Assembly: GCA_015039365.1 (NCBI GenBank)
Contig: WION01000120.1
Coordinates: 62,001-126,000 of the forward strand
Direction of reading: 5' to 3'
Length of the DNA: 64,000 nucleotides
From: Amanita rubescens
Lineage: Eukaryota; Basidiomycota; Agaricomycetes; Agaricales; Amanitaceae
The position numbers were made by a program, and so were the translations under genes. Positions within the stretch are counted from its first letter, which is position 1, and every line of letters starts with the position of its first letter. Below the pieces are notes generated by a model, which did no database searches, was not told the DNA's origin, and saw only the letters and a program-made list of their open reading frames with translations. Of this stretch, positions 13,800-36,524 are shown piece after piece.

Positions 13800-13995
13800 A
13801 TGTAGTCTCTATGTTATACCTTGTTTGTTCTTCATACTTGAAACTTCCCTTTCGTTTTGTCCCTGGCGTTGGCGCGAGTACGATATGCTCATTGTGAACC
13901 AGTCATAATAGGCTGCACGATTTGCGGCACTAGTACTACATATCCGGGTTATTCGCTTCCGTAATGAAAGACCATTTTTTTCTCTACTAGTCCCC
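13441..13995 (+). repeat. Segment duplicated at 18621-19109
   Basis: The last exons of copy B plus about 200 bp downstream recur, slightly diverged and with small deletions, at 18621-19109. This marks a segmental duplication that also carried the CRN header region. The bases between 13800 and 14089 hold no gene I can see. Confidence 0.9.
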
Positions 13996-14089
13996 ATGTC
14001 TTCGGCTGCTACATCGAGCGCCAGAATAAAGTAAGAAAAAGAAGAAGAATGTATGGTAACACCAAGATAGCCGAAACACATTTCCTACC

Positions 14090-14690
14090 AGCTGCAAACA
14101 TATAGCGCTCGCCAGTGCGGCAAAGGACGACTGAATCACCGTGCTCGGAGGCATAGAGCTGATAAAGGCCACGGCGAGTCCCAACTTCTCGATTTTGGGG
14201 GGCACCATTGCTAGATCACGGAGTTCCCATCTCTCCAACAATGACCAGATGTTCGTCAATCGCTCGTTACTGAGGGGTTGGGGTTTACTTGACAAGTAAG
14301 CAACGACAGACGGCGGGGATGGCAGATGGATATTGGCGTGAGTCGTGCCATTTTCCCGTACTAACGCCCTTGCAGCTGATCGAGAGATATGGTGACTCCC
14401 GCTGATGTTCTGAACATATTAACTTGTTCAGTGGTAGGGCAATGTAGCGTCGAGTCTTCATGTGTGTGTCAAGGGGGAAGGGCATATACGGTACTAAAGT
14501 CCTTGTCCGAGTCGGATAGGATCCTCCTTTGGTTCTGAGACAAGTCGTCGAATGCCACCCACAGAGCCAGCTTGGTTACAGAATCATTGAGGAATTCGAG
14601 GCAATTGAACCAAGTCGAGCCAGGACGACTTGGTCTCTAACCACGGCGATGGATGACTTCAAATCCACATACGCCATCGTATCTGCGCTA
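14090..14690 (-). pseudogene. Antisense fragment of a sacsin-like gene
   Basis: On the minus strand, broken frames match the middle of copies B-D: PQPLSNERLTNIWSLLERWE corresponds to the conserved LSDQRLTKFWTWLEKWQQRD segment, MKTRRYIALPLN to the SRRYIALNTDEV segment, and DLKSS near 14660 to the YVDLKSS segment. Internal deletions and frameshifts rule out function. It abuts the 5' side of CRN gene 1, so that gene's upstream DNA is partly antisense sacsin sequence. Confidence 0.75.
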
Positions 14691-14753
14691 GATCGCGAAA
14701 GTTAACGTCACGATTCGGGAGGCCTCGCATACAGGGGAATGTGACGTGCACGC

Positions 14754-17700
14754 ATGGCATGTGGCAGTGCAACGACTCTTGCTGCAGCTCCACCCCGTTA
14801 CATTGCAGTCCCGATGCAGGACGGCTCTAGGCTCCGGCTTAATTGTCTTATCGAAGGCGAATATACAGTCTTTGTGGTTACCGTGGAGCACAATTGGGTG
14901 GTTTTTAGCGACTTGAAGAAAGTTATACAAAGCGAGCGAGCACTGGATATTTTAAAGGATGTTGGTCCTCACACTCTGGAATTGTGGAAGGTGAGCGCTT
15001 GAGCCCCATTGATGACTTGCGATGTGAAGTGACATTGCTTTTCTCAGCCCAAGAACCCTATCGCTGCGAAGCCAGAAGATACTTTGGCTGCACGTATCGG
15101 GTCCCTGGAAGGTGGTCTTTCGGAATTTGCGCTCAAATTAGACCCCACGGACAGCGTCTTCGGTATCTTTTCAATGTCGCCTCCCAAAGACATCCATATA
15201 ATTGTAAGGGTCCCGCGTATCAGTGAGTAAGAGTGGATTTCCTGCCCCTAAAACCTTTTCCGATTCTTGTTTCTGCGATCTCCCTTTTTTCTACCACCCT
15301 CAATCCTGTCACGATTGCGAATCCTACGTGCCACCCCCCATCTCCCGCCACATTCCACGGCTTTCATTTATTACCTACTGATGCACCGTTTCCCCGCTAC
15401 CAATATTTTGCCGGTTCATCCCTTACTTTCCCTTTCTATGGTTTCTCTTCACCGTTCGCGTTCACCATGTTTTCTGCTCTTCTGATTCTACTCCTCACCT
15501 TTATCACAAACAATCCAGTCCCTCTTACACGTCCCCCCCAAACTCCCGAATACCCTGCTAAGCGCCCTCGCCTGGAACAAAATGAAACGTTGTTCACGCC
15601 TCCTAATATGACCATAACAGCATTGCTGCCTACCCAGGGTACGTCATGTATCTCTCACCTTGACTGTTTTGAGCATGTTCTTCGTTAGTGACACCCCCAC
15701 GCCTTGGGGCAGACAATATCGAGAACGCAATGCTTGCTGCGTTCAAGCCCTTCACCCAGTACATCACCTACTTGGCGGAGGGGAAATTGGACGGATATTT
15801 CAATTCCATTCAACCCGAGAAATTGGTCACAGATCTCAAAGTAGAGCTACCCACACAGCCAATGCTTCTTCTTCACGGCCTGGGCGAGAACACAAACATG
15901 GAGGCGGTTAAAAGTTTATTCATTTCTGATACAGTGTTTGTGGTTGTCGTTTTCATGGCGGGCGACTAATCCCAATTTCGCTTGGTACAGCCATCTATTT
16001 GCTGTCTCTGGTGCTGGAAAAACTCGCCGCACACTCGAGGGGCTCTGCCACAACTGGGGATTTTATATTTCATGCCGAACGCATCGTAGAATTGGTTCCG
16101 GTGACTTTGTAATGGCGACTAAGATAATGACAAAGATGAGTAAGTGGGATCGTGACAAGAACGGGCAGAATACTACCAAGAACGTCGACGTTGCAAACCG
16201 TGCCTTTGCAATGCTGATATGTGCCCGTGTCTTCGTTCTAAAGCACCTCTTGAAGCATCTGCCCCCCAACACGGACGACATGACAGCCCGACGGCGATGG
16301 ATCCTTGCTCAAGTCATGCCTCCCCTCCCTCCATTTGACGAAGTCGACATGTTTACCATAATCATTAACAGCCTCCGTGGTGCTGAAGAACAGGACACGC
16401 TGCGTCTTGCCCGCACCATGTTGCAGGGCATGGAGCGTATAGGGAAGCTCTTCGCTGTGGTCGATGAAGCCCAAGTGGCTGCCGAGTATCTGAGTGATTA
16501 TTTTCGTTCTTTCACTACAGGCACTGATATGCGCCCTGTCCTGCATGCGTTCCACAAGTTCCTTTGGAGAACTAATATCTTTCAGGGGGTCATACTTGCT
16601 GGAACAGGGTTATCTATGGAGATGGTGACGAAAGCAATTTCGTCTGGAGCTGCAAGAAGCACGGGCTCACGCGTATCCCCAACTGTCTGCGTTGAGCTTG
16701 GGCGATTTGAGAAGGACGGGACAAGTCATGTTGACTATATCCGCAAGTATCTGTCTCCGCGCAGCATCTCCGATCGGCGGTTGGAGGATCGAATATTGTA
16801 TTGGTTTTCTGGACGGTGAGTACGGCTTTGGACCATGTGAGACGTCACTGACAGTTATCCGCTAAAGTTACCGGTTTACAGCCTCCCTGATTGAACTTTT
16901 ACTCTACACGCAACCGGGCTCACCGCACCGCATTCTTACTGCTTTTGCTAAGTCCATGACTCAGTTCACTATTACCGATGCGATTGATCTGGAGGAAGAA
17001 GAACCGCCCCTTACGAATAGTACCCGTGATAAGATAGAGACCTTTGAAGAGCTTAGCGCGGTTGACCGTCTCTTTGAGGGACGCGACCGTACGTGTAATG
17101 TCTTATCGAACCACAGAGTTCCTGACACTCGATTCATAGAAGCGGAATTGATACAGTACCTGTTCCACGCTTTCATGCGGTGGAGAATTGGAAGTCAAAC
17201 TACGTCGCTTCCCATCAAAGGCAATGTGCACGAGCTAATTGCATTGGGTATCGGTCACTTGCAGGAGGTTGAATCCTCTCGAACGTTGGACCCGAAAAAA
17301 CACTATCCCGTCTATCTTTGCGAGCCATTGATCGTTTTATATCTCAGTTCAGTCTTCGATAGGCACCCCCATACGAGGAAAGAAGCATGGATTGCAGAAG
17401 CATTCCGTATCGCTCGCGATCCCCAGACGAGCGGATTTATATTCGAAGACGCTGTGCTTCTGGTGCTCTTGGAGAAGTTCGGAGGCAAATCTTGCGCTTT
17501 ATCAGATGTCTTCAACTGCAATCAGCCCTGGGGTTTGAGGAAGGTGACTTTGGTGTCATTGAAGCGCACGGTCGACGGTTCAATGCAGTGCCACCCCGTA
17601 TCGTGGACTTCCGGCAGCTCGGACCGCTTGGGATTCAGAGCTGCATCTCCCAAGGATGTTCTCGAATTCCTCAATAATCCCGATGGAAAGTGTTTCCTTT

Positions 17701-18252
17701 TCCCCGATAAGCATATGGGTCCCGATCTCATGTGTTTCCTTCAAGACGAGGAGACCAAGGAGTTGATTCTTGTTGCAGTGCAAGCCAGATTCATCTTCCC
17801 ATCCCTTACAGTGTCCGACTGGCTGTCTGCCATAGAAACTGTTACACCTGAATTCTTTTACACGTCCAATGTGTGTAGCATCTGATTCTGTATTCCCGCG
17901 CTGATCCTCCATTTTTGCATCATAGACAAAGAATGGTAGGGTGCAATATGCCCCAATAAAGTATCCTGATGTTCAGGATGGTATCACGAAGGCCTTAAAG
18001 ATGATGCTAGGGGCTGCGGAATACAAACCTGTTGTTGACAAGTATCGGGAGAAATTTCGCAGCTTTAAAGCCCTCAATAAGAAGTTCGAGTCCAAAGCAT
18101 CCCGGAAAACGCCGAAATACTTGCGTATTGTTGCGCCTATAGACGCACAGCAACAGTGGGAATCGGAGCCCGAGGGCGATGTCGGGGTTTTGCGATGGGA
18201 CCTTATGGGAATGTATGATGTTGTATTGGCTGGGGCACCCAGTGTAGCTTGA
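14754..18252 (+). CDS. Crinkler-type protein 1 (CRN header + P-loop NTPase + nuclease-like domain)
   Basis: Seven exons: 14754-14990, 15048-15222, 15519-15638, 15689-15935, 15991-16815, 16868-17870, 17926-18252; 2934 nt, 977 aa, all phases consistent. The header is a ubiquitin-like CRN N-terminus: LRLNCLIEGE, then SDLKKVIQSE, DVGPHTLELWK, PKNPIAAKPEDTLAARIGSL and DIHIIVRVP. A short linker with a basic PAKRPR patch (possible nuclear signal) follows. The cargo has a Walker A motif (AVSGAGKTRRTLEG), a Walker B-like LFAVVDEAQ, and late residues FEDAVLLVLLEKFGG, GPDLMCFL and LVAVQARF that fit a PD-(D/E)xK-like nuclease fold with a QxR variant. This matches known fungal CRN NTPase-nuclease proteins. 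ATG 14814, directly before the conserved header, is an alternative start. The first linker intron (295 nt) is unusually long for this window. Confidence 0.85.
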
Positions 18253-18323
18253 CTTTTCAAAATTTCAGTCATGATAACCTGGCAGCAGCACTTAAGTAAT
18301 ACGCAACCAATATAATCAAACAT

Positions 18324-18620
18324 TTGTTTTTTGTGAGGAGCTACATCTCGCTACACCTGGGACCCTCTCTTTTGCTGCAAGACGGAGCTCTTCCCTTTAC
18401 CATCGGCGAGTGCGTTTTTGTCAGGATTCCCGGTCCCATTGAGGTAGACGATGACGGAGGGACTGCGGGACAAAGCCCTCAGCGCTTAGCATTCATCCGT
18501 CAACAGTACCATCTGCAGGATGGTAGTTACGTGCTTGACGTCTACCCTCTAATTTCCTTCTCCAGGAGGGGCGGAGCTGTTCTCGGCTTCCGTAAACTGA
18601 CCAACGCCGACAAAGCGACA
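18324..18620 (+). pseudogene. Unrecognised ORF truncated at a duplication junction
   Basis: The open frame includes RLAFIRQQYHLQDGSYVLDV and runs straight into the duplicated sacsin 3' segment at 18621, where unrelated residues and a stop follow. It is probably the remnant of a gene cut by the duplication breakpoint. I do not recognise the family. Confidence 0.4.
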
Positions 18621-19109
18621 CGAGCTACCTGAGTCGATCAAGACTAATCCAAAGAGTGACGAAGAGTCAGAAACGAAACTTGATCTAGCCCTTGGCATGC
18701 TTAATCTCGCTCATCGTTGGGAGATCGCCGAGTTGCATCTCACTCTCCAAGATTTCATCATTAATGAGCAACATTTTATCAACCCGTACTCGGTTAGAGA
18801 TGGTACGTATTCATTTCTGGCCTGTCTGATGACAACTGAGGTTGGTAGTTCGCGAGCACGCAGAGAAGGCGAAGGCGAACAAGCTGTCAGAAGCTTGCAA
18901 AGAGTTTGAGGACAAGAACCAGGAAATCATCGATGAAGCGTAAACAAAAAAAGGTCGCCGTTGAATGTAGTCTCAGCTTGTTTGTTCTTCATGCTTGAAA
19001 CTTCCCTTGTCATAATATTAATAGGCTGCACAATTTGCGGCACTAGTACTACATATCCGGGTTATTCGCTTCCGTAATGAAAGGCTATTTTTTCTCTCTA
19101 CTAGTCCCC
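18621..19109 (+). repeat. Second copy of the copy-B 3' end (BTB-like exons)
   Basis: This segment begins inside the BTB exon (ELPESIKTNPKSDEESETKL) and continues through the last intron and exon. It has no promoter or upstream exons, so it is an orphan 3' fragment. The end has lost some bases (for example GATGAAGCG in place of GATGATGCACAGGAGCG). From 19110 to 19630 I see no gene. Confidence 0.9.
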
Positions 19110-19630
19110 TACGTCTCCCCCCGATGAGCGACGGCCACTTCTAGAGCCCAATAATGCCGTAGATGAAGAATAGTATGTTCTCGACGCAAGCACAAGAGGC
19201 CAATCTTACGGTTGGTACAGTGGATCTGTTACGCAACGCTGTCGAGTCTGCCGTCCAGCGCTTACCCTCATCAAGGCATTCATAGACGGGGGCGTCCATG
19301 ACTCCATGTAACTTGTAAGTATCCCAATGGCTTACCGGTTATCACTGCTCATACCACTACTCTACTAGAGTCTAATTTGATTGGAAGGGCGCAAACAGCT
19401 ATTGACGACGGACTCGGCAGTGCTGCAGGTACGACTCTATCTTTTTCGAATCCTGAACTATCGAATATCTATCTTTGATAGGTGGAAATTTGACGCCCGT
19501 TCTTGACCCGTGTCGCTCGCGATGACCAAGGCTTCCATAAAGAGAACGCAGAACGGCTGTCGCAAGACGTGCATTCCACAAGGAATCCTACATATAAGCG
19601 GAATGCCTACCTCTAGCTTCAACCTGCAAC

Positions 19631-20230
19631 ATGAATGACGCTTTTGGCAAAAGAGTCAGTCCCATTGGGGCGATCTGAGGAATTCTCCATGATTATCCAT
19701 TCTCCGCAAGTATCCTCCGAGAGCTGCTGCAAAATCCAGATGATGCAAAAGCTATGAAGCAGGTCCGTGCTGCGCAGGTCCCACTGAGGACACATGTATT
19801 GAGCGAAACCATAGATTTTTGTTCTCGACACAGGGAAAGACCCCGCATTATTGGCATATAACAATTCTCAGTTCCACGGAGAGGATTGAAAGGCGATCCA
19901 AACCACCCATGAGTCGTCTAAGAGAGTAGATACCTCGTAAGTTCGTCGATTTCCGCAGTCAGCGACTCCCAACCGCTCCTTCAGTAAAATCGGTAAATAC
20001 GGCGTCGGATTTAGAGCTTGTTATCATGTATGTCATTAGTTCTGCCCGCCGCCGACACTGAAACGCATACAGGTTACCGACAAACCTGAAATCCTTTCTG
20101 GGTCGTCGTTTGCAATTCTTGATCCCATCCATTCGACGGATGACTTCAAATCCACATACGCCATCGTATCTGCGCTAGATATTTTCGGCCAGATGGCGCA
20201 AAAGTTAACGTCACGACTCGGAGGCCTCAG
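19631..20230 (+). pseudogene. Sacsin-like N-terminal fragment fused to an antisense fragment
   Basis: The first exons of a sacsin-like gene are recognisable: an ATG at 19631, the ATPase motif ILRELLQNPDDAK, FVLDTGKDPALLAYN, and GKYGVGFRACYH near 19995, with the usual small introns. There is a stop early in exon 1 (just before GILHDYPFSAS) and another before KAIQT. At about 20136 it switches to antisense sacsin sequence (minus-strand ADTMAYVDLKSS), the same antisense segment seen upstream of CRN gene 1. It is a rearranged pseudogene. Confidence 0.8.
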
Positions 20231-20263
20231 ACTGTATGCGCACGCCTGGCATGTGGCAGTGCA

Positions 20264-22885
20264 ATGACTCTTGCTGCAGCTCCACCCCGTTACATGGCAG
20301 ACCCTATCCTTGATGCACCAGTCCCGAAGCAGGATGGCTCTGAGCTCCGACTTAAATGTCTTATCGAAGGCGAATATAGAGTCTTTAGAGTTACCGCGGA
20401 GCGCAATGATGAGGTTAGCGAGTTGAAGAAATCCATACAAAGCAAGGCAAGACGTGGTATCTTGAAGGATGTTGATCCTCACACTCTGGATTTGTGGAAG
20501 GTGAGCCCCATTGATGACTTGCGATGTGAAGTGACATTGCTTTTCTCAGCCAAAGGACCCTATCGCTGCGAAGCCAGAAGAGACTTTGGCTGCACGTATC
20601 GGGTCCCTGGAAGGTGGTCTTTCGGAATTTGCGGACAAATTAGACCCCTCGGACAGCGTCTTCGATATCTTTTCAATGTCGCCTCCCGAAGACATCCACA
20701 TAATTGTACAGGTCCCGGCCGCTGGTGAGTGGAAGTAAATCTCCGCGGCTGAACGTTGCTGAGGAAAATATCTGTCGTTTTACTGCTTTTTTTTCTGCCA
20801 CCCTGTCACGCTTTCGAATCTCCTCATCTCCACCGATCATTCCATGGTTTTCATATATTGTCTACTGACGGATCGTTTCCGCTCCTGCTTTCCCTTTGTA
20901 CCGTTTTTCTTCACTGTTCGTATTCATTATGTTTTCAAAGCGGGTGAGTGAGCGTTGTGTTAGCTTTCAGCCTCATCTGACTCATTGCCATCTCTCCTTC
21001 ATTCCTATATGCATCATAACACTGATATTTATCCGCGTTTCTCTGAATCTGATCTCGCGTACATGCCGCTCGCCGCACCGTGCCGATTCTTGTTTTCGCG
21101 ATCCAGCCACAATCACCCCAAGTTCGTCTTACGAATCCAACCTCAGCTCTTCTCCACATATTTCTGGTGAGTAGACCCAATGTTCATGATGCAGCACTCA
21201 TAGCTTTTCAGACAACACCGCTGATCTCGCAAGACTCCAGGAACTCCACACATATTTGTGGGGTAAAAACCAGATTGTTTGCAGAGAGTACTCAACTCTT
21301 GACCTTGCACTTTTTGACCACCTCGGTATAAATATTTGTTGGGTTGACACCCTCCTTGTCCGTGACGAGTACGTTTTAGCATATGAGGATATTCTTAAGG
21401 ATATAGCCGAGAAGAAAAAATGGGAATTGCAGAGAAGGCGAAGGTCCGCAACGCTGGTCACGGGTCAACCAGGGATCGGTGCGTTGACCCTTAAGTGCAT
21501 GGCCCCGGCTGATATAACTTGATAGGAAAGACTCTATTCTTATTTTATGTTTTGGCTCGTCGTCTCCACGAGCGGAGCCCCGTCGCTTTCCAGATCGATA
21601 GGCATAAATATGCCCTCTTCAGTCAGCACGGTGTAACGTTGCATTCAACAACATATAGTTTTGTTCCAGAGGGCACCTGGGCCCTTTCTGATTCCAATAC
21701 ATCTCGACGCTGCCTTTGCACTGCCTTCCAGCATCCATTCTTCCACGTCATACACACTAGCTCACCGACTTCCTCCCATTGGAAGGGTTGGGTAAAGGAA
21801 CTTGGTGCTCGTCGGTACATCATGGATGTGTGGTCATCGAGGGAGCTTCAAACATTGCTGTATGTGATATCATGTACTACCCTGCTATTCCACTGACGTA
21901 GTCATACCAGCACTCTCTGCGACCTCAATCTCCGAAAAGGCATGGACCTCTTTGAGAAGTATGGTCCAAGCCCCAGGATGATCATCCAAATTCTCACGGG
22001 GAATGTTGATTTATACGAGCGCGAAGTCAACACAGCGGCCTTCGCACTTGCAAGCAAACTCTCAGCACTTCCAGATCTCGACAATTTGGATTTCAGTGAT
22101 ATCTCCTCGAAGATATTTACTGTCACGCCAAAGAATAACCTGTCGCGAGGAGAGCATACCTTGACGATTCCAACGTCCTTTCTTTCTCAGACCTTTGGCT
22201 CAGCCATGTCCCGCCAGGCAGCAGCCCAACAACATACATTTTTCAGGATGCTCAAGAGTTATCCAGCTTTTTGCGGTGCTGGAGGATGTCTGTTCAAGGT
22301 ATATGGCCATAACCGCCTCTCTGACCCAACACGTCAGCCACTCGAGGCACATAGCCCTGATGGTGTATATCACATTCGTGCACCTGCTAAAATGATTGCA
22401 GGCAACACTGCACTGAAGAGCATGCAGGAGCCATTCAATTTCTACTGGCGACCTGCAGAGCCCAACTTTGAAGGTGTTGATGCTATCATTCGATTCGAAA
22501 ACCATGTTTGGGCGCTACAGTATACGATAAGCAAAAACCATAGAGCTGCGACAAATGGCCTTATCAAGGTCCGCCAAGAGATGAATCACAAACGCGACGT
22601 CATATGACATCTAGTTATGATAGGCTCGGACTTGACGGATGCGAAGGCAGCCCGGGATGCCCGGATACCGATTGATTGGACGCACCCAACTCAAGTTTAT
22701 GCGAGTGTGCTGCCATTGGGCCAGTTTAATGAACTAAATGCGCAGCAACATGAGACTATTTTGAACGATGTGAGTACACAGCAATTTTACTTGAATGCTC
22801 ATAAATTTTAATATACAAACAGGCCCGCGCAGCGAAGCCAGATCAAGGAGCAGGTTCTAATGATTCGATGGATCAATCGTTGTGA
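20264..22885 (+). pseudogene. Crinkler-type protein 2 (CRN header + different P-loop cargo), single in-frame stop
   Basis: Seven exons: 20264-20500, 20550-20724, 21107-21166, 21212-21478, 21526-21859, 21911-22769, 22823-22885; 1995 nt, divisible by three. The header (LRLKCLIEGE, DVDPHTLDLWK, PKDPIAAKPEETLAARIGSL) is nearly that of CRN 1, but from exon 3 on the protein is unrelated to it. The cargo has a P-loop, TLVTGQPGIGKTLFLFYVL, split by the intron 21479-21525 inside the motif, and a late FEGVDAIIRF...WALQYT segment that may be a degenerate nuclease fold. A TGA at 22605-22607 interrupts a frame that otherwise continues (HLVMIGSDLTDAKAARD) through one more intron to a natural stop at 22885. 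It is either a recent pseudogene or a C-terminally shortened protein. Confidence 0.8.
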
Positions 22886-23429
22886 TTGTCTCTTTTTTTG
22901 AAGATTGTTGTTATTTGAGCTATGTATCCAAAGTTGTAGAAACGACTCGGTTATTAGTACTACTAGTACTGCTGTCCTCAAGGTTTCCTACACTTATCGT
23001 CGTCCTCGTTCTCTTTGTCATCTCCCACCTCACATTCGGCTTATTCCAAATGACATCGTGTTGTTCCCGGGCAAAGCTCTCAACGCTTGCTCTCCAAGTC
23101 AGAAGTCAGTCTTGGAATGCTTCGATCGACATTTCTGACCACTTGCGGGATAGGGTTCCGAAATCTCATACTATCGCCTACGTGCCATAAATTCAATCCG
23201 CCGTATTTTCATGCATTGGGTGAGCGCGAGCCGTTACCACTGAAACTTAATATCCCTTCGCTACCCGAATTTCGTTCCCTCGCATCAAACCAGACTTTAC
23301 GCTTAGAGGCAAAAAGTATGGATGATATTTAGCTACCCCCTTTTACCACGTTCGTGCTCCTTCACCGACAATTTAATGCTGTCTCATTCCCCCCTTTTCC
23401 TTACCTCAATGTTCCTGGCATATGCTCCC
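22886..23429. other. Intergenic, no recognised feature
   Basis: Short open frames exist here (for example the one containing NIPSLPEFRSLASNQTLRLE, 23087-23332), but none has recognisable motifs or splice support. Confidence 0.4.
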
Positions 23430-24255
23430 TAGCATCTCTCACTGTCCGGCTGCCTCAACCACCCCTGATGTGCCGTACTGGTTCAGACCCACCCGTAATT
23501 TACGAAGATGGTGGGTGGAGGCGGTTCTACCCCCATCTCGGTTTAGCGATGCACGGCTTCGAGCGCTCGAACTCTCGCCTCGCTCGAGTCGAATCCGTTT
23601 ATGAAGAAAATTCCAAGCCCTGAGGATGATGATTGCGTCTGTCGGTGCTGCGGGGTTGAGGATGATATTGATGCCTATTGATACTGCCAAGACTACTAGT
23701 ACGTTGCAGACAATGGGGAGGGGAGGGGTGACGAGTCTTAGGAATCGGGTAGGTGTTTGGAAGTGGAGTCCAGATTGAATGATCAACTGACGTGCGATTG
23801 TAGATCCAGACGAATGGTGTTGGAACGTTGTGGCAGGGGACGTTGCTACCGCTGTTGCAACCTTTGTTGGACATTATCTGGTTCGTGTTTCTCAGCTTAA
23901 ATCACTGCTAGTTTCTGACCTGTTATCATTATTGAGGTGGTTCGGAACATACAATTATCTTGATGCTCATCTTCCGCAACCGCATATAACTTTAGAAAAG
24001 GTATTGCGGTATGGTTTGGTCGCGTCCCTTCTTTCGGACACACTATCCCAATCTTTCGCTGTTGTAAAACACAAAAGCAAGTGAACGAGACGCATATTGG
24101 ATATGTGGAAGCTGCAAGAACGGTTATAGCTGCGCATGGGCTTTTCGGACGTGGGCTGAAAACGAGGCTTATGGTGAATGTGGTGCAAGGACCCATGTTC
24201 GTTGTGCTTTGGAAAACGTTTACGAATGTCCTGGCACTCGCCGGAGGATCGAGGT
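23430..24255 (+). pseudogene. Mitochondrial-carrier (SLC25)-like gene, decayed or badly broken
   Basis: Pieces of a carrier-type protein appear in order on the plus strand but in shifting frames: MIASVGAAGLRMILMPIDTAK with the carrier signature PxDxxK (about 23627-23690), IQTNGVGTLWQGTLLPLLQ after a probable intron (about 23803), WFGTYNYLDAHLP (about 23938), then YVEAARTVIAAHGLFGRGLK (about 24103) and VVQGPMFVVLWK. The order and motifs fit the inner-membrane carrier family. Frame changes not all explained by introns (for example around 24060-24100) make a pseudogene likely. A second damaged copy lies at 55600-56080. Confidence 0.6.
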
Positions 24256-24359
24256 GATTCCTTTATCGTCAAGAGCCTTTTCTATCTCGTACTTCTGAAG
24301 TACCATACCCACAAACTCTCCCCATTCCGTGTCACGACCACCCATACAATGCATGCACT

Positions 24360-24960
24360 TCATATATTCCTAAATACGCCGGCCACTACCCCGCCATTTC
24401 CCAGTCGAGCACAGCGACATTGTGGACATCCCCATCGCCCAGAACCTTCGTCAGTACATTTCCGGGATTGAGGTCCCGTGCGTGAAGACAATGTCATGGT
24501 CGTCCTGGAGTTCTTTCCGGATGATTTTTAGTCTCTCCATGGTCGGTTGATGTCTCGTCGAAATCGCCTGGACAACCGAAACGCGTCAACCATGGGATGC
24601 GCGCTCGTCCTCGAAGGGGCCGATGTATTCATCATCAAAGCGGTCCTCGCAAACGGTGCGGTCTTTAACAGACGGCACCACTGGCATAGCATAATTGTAG
24701 GACTGGGGTACTACATTGGTCGACGAACGCCTTCAACTCATGAGCGATGGTTCTCTTCTGTCCAAACGGAATACATCGCGAACGCTGTCTTTCCGCAAGG
24801 TGCGGAAGACGTTCGCGGCGCCCTATTGTGGGTGACCGGACATGGGATTCATGATGATCTTGGACGGCATTATTTGTGGGAGTTAGAAACGTGTTGCTGT
24901 GCGTCTCTTCCAGTCGTAGTTGAAGGTTCCCTGATTCCGCATGCGTAGGCAGCGTGGCTC
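24360..24960 (-). pseudogene. APH/choline-kinase-like pseudogene
   Basis: The minus strand encodes the phosphotransferase motifs DLNPGNVLTKVL (about 24470) and NVAVLDWEMAG (about 24400), the catalytic HxDLxxxN and DWE signatures of aminoglycoside-phosphotransferase-like kinases. The residues preceding the first motif (FTHG) are in another frame, a one-base break. A stop follows DWEMAG where the family continues with aromatic residues. Upstream minus-strand frames are also interrupted. Confidence 0.55.
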
Positions 24961-25376
24961 TCGATCGTCTCTACATGAGCGATGACACATAGCAGAGTCG
25001 CAACTGTCAAGTTGTGTCATGAGTAGCGAAGTTCCCAAAGGGGCAAATACAAAGTAGTTGTCCAAAAACGTAAGACTCCGAAAAAGTAGCAGTAGTTTTA
25101 CGATTGGTATGTAATAGTCACCACGTTTGTTTGATTCCTTCCGTGCACTCTCTCAAGGTCTAACGCATTGCCCTCTTGCCTTGCCGAGTCCTTGACTCTT
25201 AACCTCCACGGCATCTCTGGTGCCTTTCTCATTCATCTGCACTCCGAGCTCTCAGGCTTTTTCTCAACTTGAAGTACCAGTGCTTGACATAAATTGCTTC
25301 CGAGCGTGCAGCAGAAATCTACCCTTGATCTTAATCATACATCCTTTCATTATCAGCACAACTTATACTAGACATC
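24961..25376. promoter_or_regulatory. Upstream region of the GTPase gene
   Basis: No gene is seen. CpG dinucleotides are common here, in contrast to the CpG-poor gene that starts at 25377. No clear TATA box was recognised. Confidence 0.3.

Positions 25377-36524
<11,148 letters not shown>

Noticed and set aside
15233..15688. Plus-strand ORF of 151 codons with hydrophobic stretches
   Set aside because: It covers the long linker intron and the next exon of CRN 1 in a different frame; no homology and no role needed.
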